DNA from: Anaerovorax sp. IOR16
GTDB lineage: Bacteria > Bacillota > Clostridia > Peptostreptococcales > Anaerovoracaceae
Length of the DNA: 64,000 bases
Direction: 5' to 3'
NCBI RefSeq assembly: GCF_017168145.1
Contig: NZ_JADQTL010000009.1
Span: 806,001-870,000 of the forward strand
Position 1 is the first letter of the stretch. Each line of letters begins with the position of its first letter. Made by a program: the position numbers and the translations under genes. A model generated the notes under the pieces. It did no database searches. It was not told the origin of the DNA and worked only from the letters and a program-made list of their open reading frames with translations. This document shows, in pieces, positions 57,306 to 64,000 of the stretch.

Positions 57306-58511
57306 ATGAAGGTATTAGTCATTAATTGCGGCAGCTCATCTTTAAAATACCAGGTTTTAGAGATGGATAACGAAGCGTTGCTATGCAAAGGTTTAGTAGA
57401 AAGAATCGGTATCGAAGGATCTGTATTGAAGCATGAGAAGGAAGGCTTGGATAAATTTATTCTTCAGACTCCGATGAGAGATCATAAGGATGCTATTGAG
57501 CATGTGTTAAATACAGTTGTTGATCCGGTACAGGGTGTTGCAAAATCAATGGATGAAATTGGTGCTGTTGGACATCGTGTTGTACATGCCGGAGAAAAAT
57601 ATGCTTCGTCTGTTTTAATCACAGAAAGCGTTATGGATGCATTGCAAGAATGTACCGATTTAGCGCCTTTGCACAATCCACCTAATATTTTAGGTATTCG
57701 TGCTTGCCAGGAATTAATGCCAAGCACACCAATGGTAGGTGTATTTGATACGGCATTCCACCAGACTATGCCTCCAGAATCTTATATCTATGCAATTCCA
57801 TATGATTATTATACAAAGTATAAAGTAAGAAGATATGGATTCCACGGAACCAGCCATAAGTATGTTGCTAACAGAGCAGCTGAAATGTTGGGACAACCAA
57901 TTGAAGATTTGAAGATTATTACTTGCCATTTAGGAAATGGTGCAAGTGTGTCTGCAATTAAACGCGGCGTATGCGTTGACACTAGTATGGGATTTACTCC
58001 ATTGGAAGGATTGGTAATGGGTACCAGATCCGGAGACATTGACCCAGCCATCGTTACGTACATTCGTCAAAAAGAAAACCTTCCTCAGGGCGAAATGAAT
58101 AATATCTTAAATAAAAAATCCGGTGTTCTTGGTATTTCCGGAATCAGTAGTGATTTTAGAGACATTGAAATGGCTGCGGAAGAGGGTCATGAAAGAGCAC
58201 AGCTGGCACAGAGAGTGTTCGCTCACAAAGTGCGTTTCTATATCGGTGCTTACATGGCAGAAATGAATGGTGTAGATGCCATTGTATTTACAGCTGGTGT
58301 TGGTGAAAATGATATGGGTATGCGTGACATCATCTGCCAGGATTTAAGCAATTTAGGAATTCGTCTTGACTTAATCAAGAATAAAGTAAGAGGAAAAGAA
58401 ACCGTAATCAGTTCCGATGATTCCAGAGTAAAAATTCTATTAATTCCAACAAACGAGGAATTGATGATTGCAAGAGATACGGTGGAATTGACAAATGACA
58501 TAATAAAATAG
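57306..58511 (+). CDS. ackA: Acetate kinase
   Basis: 401 residues, full family length. [16 protein letters not shown] at 4-19, [11 protein letters not shown] near 86-96, [10 protein letters not shown] near 141-150, [11 protein letters not shown] near 177-187, CHLGNGASV near 204-212, [20 protein letters not shown] near 225-244 and FTAGVGEN near 325-332 are all present. It interconverts acetyl phosphate plus ADP and acetate plus ATP, the energy-yielding step of fermentation. Codon use is noticeably better adapted than in neighbours, in line with high expression. No pta is adjacent. Confidence 0.97.
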   Translation: MKVLVINCGSSSLKYQVLEMDNEALLCKGLVERIGIEGSVLKHEKEGLDKFILQTPMRDHKDAIEHVLNTVVDPVQGVAKSMDEIGAVGHRVVHAGEKYASSVLITESVMDALQECTDLAPLHNPPNILGIRACQELMPSTPMVGVFDTAFHQTMPPESYIYAIPYDYYTKYKVRRYGFHGTSHKYVANRAAEMLGQPIEDLKIITCHLGNGASVSAIKRGVCVDTSMGFTPLEGLVMGTRSGDIDPAIVTYIRQKENLPQGEMNNILNKKSGVLGISGISSDFRDIEMAAEEGHERAQLAQRVFAHKVRFYIGAYMAEMNGVDAIVFTAGVGENDMGMRDIICQDLSNLGIRLDLIKNKVRGKETVISSDDSRVKILLIPTNEELMIARDTVELTNDIIK

Positions 58512-58540
58512 TTTCTTTTGGAAAACAAGGTAAATAACTA

Positions 58541-58569
58541 TTGACAAGTAATGAGCTTGACTATATAAT
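58541..58569 (+). promoter_or_regulatory. rpmF promoter
   Basis: TTGACA (58541-58546), a 17-bp spacer and TATAAT (58564-58569), both consensus. It sits about 80 bp before rpmF. Confidence 0.85.
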
Positions 58570-58649
58570 TTAATAGTTAGTTTTAAGAGAAAATTAGCGA
58601 AGAGTTAAGCAATAAAGCGGAAATTTAATCAGCAAAGGAGGTGTCAAGA

Positions 58650-58832
58650 ATGGCAGTACCTAAGAGAAAAACATCGAAAGCAAGAAGAGATAAGAGAAGA
58701 TCTCCGAACATGAAAATGTCTGCACCGGCATTATCTGTATGCCCACAGTGCCATGAGCCTAAGCTTCCTCATAGAGTTTGTCCGAATTGCAATTACTATG
58801 ACGGTAAGGAAGTTGTTGCTACGGAAGCATAG
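58650..58832 (+). CDS. rpmF: Ribosomal protein bL32
   Basis: 60 residues, [20 protein letters not shown] at the start, with a zinc-ribbon pair [17 protein letters not shown] at about 34-50. The ATG at 58650 has AAAGGAGG upstream; an in-frame GTG at 58641 lies inside that site. The DUF177 (yceD) gene that usually precedes rpmF is absent, as are the plsX/acpP genes that often follow. Confidence 0.96.
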   Translation: MAVPKRKTSKARRDKRRSPNMKMSAPALSVCPQCHEPKLPHRVCPNCNYYDGKEVVATEA

Positions 58833-58843
58833 AGGATATGGGT

Positions 58844-58969
58844 ATGATTAATGATGGCTTCATCATTTTTGTTGTGGCCGTAGTACTTATCATCTTGGCA
58901 TCGATACAATTTACGCTGAACAAGATATTAAGAGTATTAGAAGAAATCAAAGCACAAAAAAGACAATAA
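58844..58969 (+). CDS. Small membrane protein (41 aa)
   Basis: Starts ATG at 58844 with AGAGGA seven bases upstream, 11 bp after rpmF. One transmembrane segment (about residues 6-23, GFIIFVVAVVLIILASI) and an amphipathic, basic C-terminal helix (KILRVLEEIKAQKR). It ends just before a strong terminator, so it shares the rpmF transcript. No family recognised. Codon pattern, ribosome binding site and position make it credible. Confidence 0.65.
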   Translation: MINDGFIIFVVAVVLIILASIQFTLNKILRVLEEIKAQKRQ

Positions 58970-59008
58970 AATAATCGTCGGCTGATTCAGCCGACGATTA
59001 TTTTTTAT
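58970..59008. terminator. Strong bidirectional terminator
   Basis: AATAATCGTCGGCTG pairs perfectly with CAGCCGACGATTATT (15 bp, loop ATT), followed by TTTT on plus and by TTTTATTG on minus. It separates rpmF from the convergent dapA. Confidence 0.92.
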
Positions 59009-59070
59009 TTCGTTTTAATCATTTAATAACAACATTTTTATTTAACCAACTTTATGTCTTATGAATAAAT

Positions 59071-59967
59071 CTATGAACAAGGATAGGGAGGAATAACTCC
59101 ATAGTTTAACATTTCCTTTTCAATTTTCTTCAAAGATTCTTCTGTTGGTTCACACATAGGTAAACGATATTCCTTTTCTATTTTTCCCATAAGGTGAAGT
59201 GCTGCTTTTACCGGTATTGGATTGACTTCTATAAACATTGCATCAATTAGTGATTTCATTTCAAGCTGCATTTTACAAGCTTCTTTTACATTGCCATTCA
59301 AGTAATTTTCAACCATTAAGTGCATATCTTTTGGAATAATATTGGCAACCGTTGAAATAACTCCGATTCCTCCCATAGAAAGAAGTGCAACGGTCATATC
59401 GTCATTGCCGGAATATAAGGCAAATTGATTAGAAGCATATTTTGCAATTTCTACTACTTGCGACATATCGCCGCTTGCTTCTTTAATACCGGCGATGTTT
59501 GGATGACGGCATAATACAGAAACAGCAAAAGGACTGATATTTACACCAGTTCTCCCGGGAACAGAATATAGAATCATAGGAATCTTTATCTGATCTGCAA
59601 TGGCAGCATAGTGCTTTATCAGTCCTTTTTGTGTACATTTATTATAATAAGGTGTGACCATTAATAGACCATCTGCACCGGCTTCTTGGAGTGCCAGGCT
59701 CATTTTAATTGCATGAGCGGTATCATTGCTTCCAGCGCCTGCAATAACAGGCACACGGCCGGCTACCTTATTGATTGTATATCTGACGGTTTCTATATGT
59801 TCTTCATCGTTTAGTGTAGAGGCTTCTCCGGTTGTACCACATGAAATAATTGCATCGATATCGTGAGAAATTTGCCATTCAATGAGTTCTCCAAGCCTTG
59901 GAAAATCAACTTTTCCATTTGAAAACGGTGTTACAAGTGCAACACCGGCACCTGAGAACAATGCCAT
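59071..59967 (-). CDS. dapA: 4-hydroxy-tetrahydrodipicolinate synthase
   Basis: 298 residues. GTTGEASTL near 44-52, YYNKCTQKG near 107-115, catalytic Tyr134 (ILYSVPGRTG) and Schiff-base Lys162 (GIKEASGD) are in place. It condenses pyruvate with aspartate semialdehyde, the first step to diaminopimelate, lysine and spore dipicolinate. It follows asd by 24 bp on the same strand, so substrate maker and user are in one operon. GAAGGGATG precedes the ATG. Confidence 0.96.
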   Translation of the reverse strand: MALFSGAGVALVTPFSNGKVDFPRLGELIEWQISHDIDAIISCGTTGEASTLNDEEHIETVRYTINKVAGRVPVIAGAGSNDTAHAIKMSLALQEAGADGLLMVTPYYNKCTQKGLIKHYAAIADQIKIPMILYSVPGRTGVNISPFAVSVLCRHPNIAGIKEASGDMSQVVEIAKYASNQFALYSGNDDMTVALLSMGGIGVISTVANIIPKDMHLMVENYLNGNVKEACKMQLEMKSLIDAMFIEVNPIPVKAALHLMGKIEKEYRLPMCEPTEESLKKIEKEMLNYGVIPPYPCS

Positions 59968-59991
59968 ATAGACATCCCTTCTTTCCGAACT

Positions 59992-60984
59992 TTATTTTAC
60001 TAATAATTCGGCAATTTGAACAGCATTCGTTGCTGCGCCCTTTCTGATATTATCTGCTACAACCCAAAGGTTGATTCCGTTTTCTACGCTGAAATCTCTA
60101 CGGATTCTTCCGATAAATACTTCATCTTTACCAGCAGCATCTCTTGCAAGTGGGTATTGGCTTTGTTCAATGTCATCAACTACAACAACGCCAGGAGCAG
60201 CTGCTAATATTTTTTTCACTTCCTCAATCTCAAATGGCTTTTCAAATTCTAAATTGATGGATTCACTGTGGCTTGCAAAGACAGGAACACGAACGGTCGT
60301 TGCGGTTACCTTCATGTCTTTGTTTCCTAGTATTTTGTGTGTTTCATTGATCATTTTCATTTCTTCTTTTGTATAACCATTATCAAGGAACACATCGATT
60401 TGAGGCAAGCAATTTCCTGCAATTGGGTGAGGGTATGCTTGCATTACATCATTTCCCTGTAAACCTTCTTTTAAATCATTGATTCCTTTTAATCCGGATC
60501 CGGATACAGCTTGATATGTTGAGTAGATGACTCTCTTTAATTTAAATTTGTCATCAAGCGGTTTTAAAGCTACCATTGCTTGAATTGTAGAACAGTTTGG
60601 ATTTGCAATGATGCCTTTGTTCCAAGAAATATCCTCCGGATTTACCTCAGGTACAACAAGTGGCACTTCTTTATCCATTCTCCATGCACTGCTGTTATCT
60701 ACAACGGTTACACCATGGGAAGCTGCAATTGGAGCATATTTTTCACTTGCAGTTCCGCCTGCGGAAAACAATGCAATATCAATTGGTTTATCAAAGGAAT
60801 GCTCATTTAATTCTTCCACAACGTATTCTTTGCCTCGGAAGGTTATTGTTTTTCCTGCAGATTTGGCAGAAGCCATAAGATAAAGGTTCTCGAATGGGAA
60901 ATCTCTCTCTTCAAGGACCTTTAAGAAAGTACTGCCTACTAGCCCTGTAGCGCCTACAACTGCAACATTTGGTTTTTTGTTCAT
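59992..60984 (-). CDS. asd: Aspartate-semialdehyde dehydrogenase
   Basis: 330 residues from ATG 60984 (MNKKPNVAVVGATGLVGSTF), which has AGGAGG upstream; a longer frame to 61014 has no site. NADP-binding GATGLVG at 11-17, catalytic Cys131 (ANPNCSTIQ) and the C-terminal VVADNIRKGAATNAVQIAE are typical. It makes L-aspartate semialdehyde for DapA. I see no lysine riboswitch in the 61.0-61.3 kb intergenic region. Confidence 0.95.
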   Translation of the reverse strand: MNKKPNVAVVGATGLVGSTFLKVLEERDFPFENLYLMASAKSAGKTITFRGKEYVVEELNEHSFDKPIDIALFSAGGTASEKYAPIAASHGVTVVDNSSAWRMDKEVPLVVPEVNPEDISWNKGIIANPNCSTIQAMVALKPLDDKFKLKRVIYSTYQAVSGSGLKGINDLKEGLQGNDVMQAYPHPIAGNCLPQIDVFLDNGYTKEEMKMINETHKILGNKDMKVTATTVRVPVFASHSESINLEFEKPFEIEEVKKILAAAPGVVVVDDIEQSQYPLARDAAGKDEVFIGRIRRDFSVENGINLWVVADNIRKGAATNAVQIAELLVK

Positions 60985-61291
60985 AATCGTTTTCCTCCTA
61001 TCATGTATATTCAATATGATTTGAATTGTTAATATAATTATATTTTTCCATTATATCTTATTTCAATGGGAATGTTAATGACTTTTTTTAAGCACAATAG
61101 TTATTTTTTGTTAAAAGAAAGAATGTTTTATGATATAATATAAAGTTAGTAATGTAATTACGATAAAACAGGTAAATTGTCTTAATAATTACTAAATAAG
61201 AGTGATTTTCGACAAAAAACCGTTTATTATAATTTTGGTTGTATTCGGATTCAAACTTCGAAAATAATCAAAAAGATAGAGAGGAATATTC

Positions 61292-63889
61292 ATGACCGAA
61301 CAAAAGAAAAAACGGGGGAGACCACCTGGTACTAAAAATAAAAAAAGAGGGAAAAGCAAAGAAGAAATTGAAAAGCTAGCAGCAAAGAAACGATTGCGAG
61401 ATGAAATATGGTCCATCCTTTTTATGGCGATTGGCATATTTCTTGTTGTTTCATTACAAACAGAGGCAGCTGGACAATTTGGACATGCCATTAAGGTTTT
61501 TCTCATGGGTTTTTTAGGAAGTGTTGCGTATATATTGCCGTATTATTTAATTTTGTACGCGCTTTTGCTTTTTACAAAAAATACAGCGCATATTGGAAAA
61601 CGATCTACGACATGTGTTGCCTTAATATTATTATTGTTAACCATATTAAACGCTTCCTTGCATTTGAGTACGGATGCTTCTGAAGTTTTTGGTCTTAAAT
61701 TTTTAAAGACTGTATTTGATACCGGAACGGAAAGTGGGGGTGTCTTTGGTATGACACTTGGCTTCTTCCTAATTACTTTAATTGGTAAAACCGGTTTGTA
61801 TATTTTTTCGGTGGTTGGCATTGCAATTTGTATTTTGTTGGTTTTAGACACACCTGTTTCCCATTATTTAGATGAGTTAAAAATAAAACGTCAAGCAATG
61901 ATAAAGCAGCGTGAAGAGGAAAAGGAAGCAGAAGAAGAGGTGCTGCAAGAGGAAGAAGCAAAAACAGTTGCAAAAATGGATACGGTTCATGCTTTTGCAG
62001 AGAAAGGCTTGGATGTATCGAAAAGCAAGAAAGATCTCACTTCGGATTCCATTTCCGTTAAAACTATGGATGATTTACGTGACATCCCTGTTCGTGATCC
62101 GGAGGTAAAACCTACATCTGATGTTCCGGCTCGTATGTCAGTGGGTCAAATGAAGATTATTGATTATATGAAGGATGATGACCTTTTCGAAAAAGGAGAA
62201 TCATCTTTATTTGAGAACGGAATTGAAGAGCCGCGCTTACAGGAACAGGGAAAGGGATTAACTGAATTTGGCGAACCAGCTTCTGAATCGAGCGAACTGG
62301 TGACACCATCTAAAATGCCAAGCGAAATTATGGAAGGACCTGCGAAAGGGAATTATGTTCCTCCATTTAAAGAAAAAGAAGTTGAGGAGATTCCTGTTGC
62401 TAGTCCATCCTCTTCACCTTCAAAATCGGTTGTCTATAAAGAACCTCCTATTGATTTACTAAATAAGGTGTCTTCGGATAAAAATATTGGTGAAAAAGTC
62501 GCATTACAAGCGAAAGCAGTAAAATTAGAAGAAACTTTACATAATTTCGGAGTCAACGCAAAAGTATCACAGGTTACAAAAGGACCGGCAGTCACTCGTT
62601 ATGAAATACAGCCAAATACTGGAGTAAAGGTAAGTAGTATCGTACGTTTGGCAGATGATATTGCTTTAAATTTGGAAGCAAAGAGCATTCGTATGGAAGC
62701 ACCGATTCCGGGGAAGGCGGCTGTTGGTATTGAGGTGGAAAATGACCGTGTGAATATGGTTTCGATTCGAGAGATTATTGAATCGGGTGAATTTAAAAAA
62801 GCAAAATCCAAAATAACCTTTGCAGTTGGAAAGGACATTGCCGGAAAAGCCATCGTAGCAGATTTAAAAGGTATGCCTCATATGTTGATTGCAGGATCGA
62901 CGGGTTCCGGAAAGAGTGTTTGCATCAATAGTTTAATTGTAAGTATTTTATACAAAGCGAAACCGGAAGAGGTAAAATTTGTACTGATTGATCCAAAGGT
63001 GGTAGAACTGAGCAATTATAATGGGATTCCTCATTTATTAATTCCGGTAGTAACCGAGCCGAGTAAAGCAGCTGCTGCATTGAATTGGGCGGTAGCCGAA
63101 ATGACAGACCGTTATAAGAAATTTGCGGAAGAAGGTGTGCGAGATCTGGAGTCCTTTAATAAGAGTGTAAAAGAAAAAAAGGAAGAAGATCGTGTTTTAC
63201 CGCAAATTGTCATTATTATTGATGAATTGGCTGATTTGATGATGGCAGCACCATCTCAGGTGGAAGAAGCTATATGCCGCTTGGCACAAATGGCTCGAGC
63301 AGCCGGCATGCATTTGATTGTAGCAACGCAGAGACCATCCGTAGACATTATTACTGGAGTCATCAAAGCAAATATTCCATCTCGTATTGCTTTTGCAGTT
63401 TCTTCTCAGTTTGATTCCAGAACGATTTTGGATATGAGCGGAGCAGAGAAACTGGTGGGAAAAGGAGATATGTTATTTAGTCCAATTGGTATGTCGAAAC
63501 CGACTCGTGTACAAGGATGTTTTATTTCAGATAGTGAAGTACATAATGTTATTGAGTTTTTAAAACAAAACGGAGAAGAGCCACAATATGCTTCAGATGT
63601 ATTGCATAGCATTGAACGAGTCAAGTCGGATGCGCGTGAGGAGGATGTGGATGAACTCTTGTCCGATGCCATTGAAACGGTTGTACGTGCAGAGCAGGCT
63701 TCCGTTTCGATGCTGCAGCGTCGCTTCCGTATTGGATATAACCGAGCAGCAAGATTGGTTGATATGATGGAATCAAGAGGCATTATTGGTCCTGCAGATG
63801 GAAGCAGACCTCGTAAAGTTTTAATGACTTTAGATGAATTAATGGGTTTAAATGAAAAAAAGGAAGAAGAGAAAGGAACAGCTGATTGA
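61292..63889 (+). CDS. ftsK: DNA translocase FtsK/SpoIIIE
   Basis: 865 residues. The N-terminal tail KKKRGRPPGTKNKKRGKSK at about 5-23 is AT-hook-like. Four transmembrane helices (about 43-195) and an acidic linker (200-390) follow. The motor has Walker A AGSTGSGKSVCINSL near 537-551 and Walker B IIIDELADLMM near 640-650. The C-terminal gamma winged helix (about 800-850: VSMLQRRFRIGYNRAARLVD) recognises orienting sequences. In a spore former it probably pumps DNA into the forespore (SpoIIIE role). Its stop overlaps the next gene start. Confidence 0.95.
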   Translation: MTEQKKKRGRPPGTKNKKRGKSKEEIEKLAAKKRLRDEIWSILFMAIGIFLVVSLQTEAAGQFGHAIKVFLMGFLGSVAYILPYYLILYALLLFTKNTAHIGKRSTTCVALILLLLTILNASLHLSTDASEVFGLKFLKTVFDTGTESGGVFGMTLGFFLITLIGKTGLYIFSVVGIAICILLVLDTPVSHYLDELKIKRQAMIKQREEEKEAEEEVLQEEEAKTVAKMDTVHAFAEKGLDVSKSKKDLTSDSISVKTMDDLRDIPVRDPEVKPTSDVPARMSVGQMKIIDYMKDDDLFEKGESSLFENGIEEPRLQEQGKGLTEFGEPASESSELVTPSKMPSEIMEGPAKGNYVPPFKEKEVEEIPVASPSSSPSKSVVYKEPPIDLLNKVSSDKNIGEKVALQAKAVKLEETLHNFGVNAKVSQVTKGPAVTRYEIQPNTGVKVSSIVRLADDIALNLEAKSIRMEAPIPGKAAVGIEVENDRVNMVSIREIIESGEFKKAKSKITFAVGKDIAGKAIVADLKGMPHMLIAGSTGSGKSVCINSLIVSILYKAKPEEVKFVLIDPKVVELSNYNGIPHLLIPVVTEPSKAAAALNWAVAEMTDRYKKFAEEGVRDLESFNKSVKEKKEEDRVLPQIVIIIDELADLMMAAPSQVEEAICRLAQMARAAGMHLIVATQRPSVDIITGVIKANIPSRIAFAVSSQFDSRTILDMSGAEKLVGKGDMLFSPIGMSKPTRVQGCFISDSEVHNVIEFLKQNGEEPQYASDVLHSIERVKSDAREEDVDELLSDAIETVVRAEQASVSMLQRRFRIGYNRAARLVDMMESRGIIGPADGSRPRKVLMTLDELMGLNEKKEEEKGTAD

Positions 63890-64000
63890 AAATATTTATT
63901 GAAACGCTTGGATGCGAAAAAAATACGGCGGATTCAGAGAGTGCTGCAGGAATTTTGGAACGCGCGGGCCATGAGATTGTATCATCGCCGATGCAGGCAG
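63886..64000 (+). CDS. RimO/MiaB-like methylthiotransferase, partial (5' end)
   Basis: TTG start overlapping the ftsK stop by 4 bp (TTGA). The 38 residues visible (MKIFIETLGCEKNTADSES and onward) match the N-terminal UPF0004 domain of methylthiotransferases, with the first cluster Cys in LGCEKN. The position directly after ftsK/spoIIIE is typical of rimO in Clostridia. The gene runs off the window, so RimO versus MiaB/MtaB is not settled. Confidence 0.8.
   Translation, partial: MKIFIETLGCEKNTADSESAAGILERAGHEIVSSPMQA

Noticed and set aside
61015-61291. Lysine riboswitch or T-box upstream of asd-dapA
   Set aside because: The divergent intergenic region lacks the conserved cores and has no terminator-antiterminator pair that I can see.

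Overview
The window comes from the chromosome of a low-GC, endospore-forming, anaerobic Firmicute of the class Clostridia. The evidence is an alpha/beta-type small acid-soluble spore protein, YlbJ, a SpoIIIE/FtsK translocase, several flavodoxin/ferredoxin and radical SAM proteins, acetate kinase, AT-rich codon use and TTG/GTG starts with strong GGAGG ribosome binding sites. I cannot name the genus from the sequence alone; the complete 16S gene here would settle it.

Layout. 1-6.1 kb: accessory metabolism and signalling (YjbR-like protein, tandem HD-GYP-like protein, lipase-fold hydrolase, AraC/GyrI-like regulator, chloramphenicol-acetyltransferase-like protein, flavodoxin-ferredoxin fusion, glyoxalase-fold protein). 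6.4-12.2 kb: a complete rRNA operon with three tandem promoters, 16S, tRNA-Ala(UGC), 23S and 5S, and RNase III-type processing stems; it is followed by a scrambled duplication containing a 5S 3' fragment. 12.7-16.9 kb: TraX-like protein, a second and more GC-rich AraC/GyrI regulator, surface protein, TrkA-C membrane protein and YbaK-type deacylase. 17.0-18.6 and 30.5-32.1 kb: two apparently identical 1588-bp insertion sequences in opposite orientation. 18.7-22.0 kb: two radical SAM genes behind a palindromic operator, then an FTR1 iron permease behind iron-box-like palindromes. 22-30.5 kb: acetyltransferase, an unknown protein, a second flavodoxin-ferredoxin, an ECF sigma/DUF4179 anti-sigma pair, a DUF45 peptidase and a large SLH/GLUG surface protein. 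32.2-37.3 kb: a two-component system, a GGDEF protein and an exonuclease. 38.2-42.8 kb: a redox operon (radical SAM, DUF362 ferredoxin, FMN alpha-hydroxy-acid dehydrogenase with a frameshifted C-terminus, HAD phosphatase). 43.8-49.7 kb: YlmH, small membrane proteins and a second two-component system. 49.9-64 kb: core housekeeping and sporulation genes (rpmB, Asp23-like, recG, SASP, rsmD, coaD, ylbJ, tmcAL, ackA, rpmF, dapA, asd, ftsK/spoIIIE, start of a rimO-like gene).

The most unusual observation is the insertion sequence. Each copy sits between two perfect direct repeats (24 bp and 31 bp), and each repeat is exactly one complete stem-loop, the pre-existing transcription terminator. The element therefore seems to target terminator hairpins, with a duplication length set by the hairpin, and it leaves a hairpin on both sides. 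Its transposase is split by a -1 frameshift at a run of nine A residues that separates the first catalytic Asp from the rest of the DDE triad; both copies have the same split, which suggests programmed frameshifting or transcriptional slippage rather than decay.
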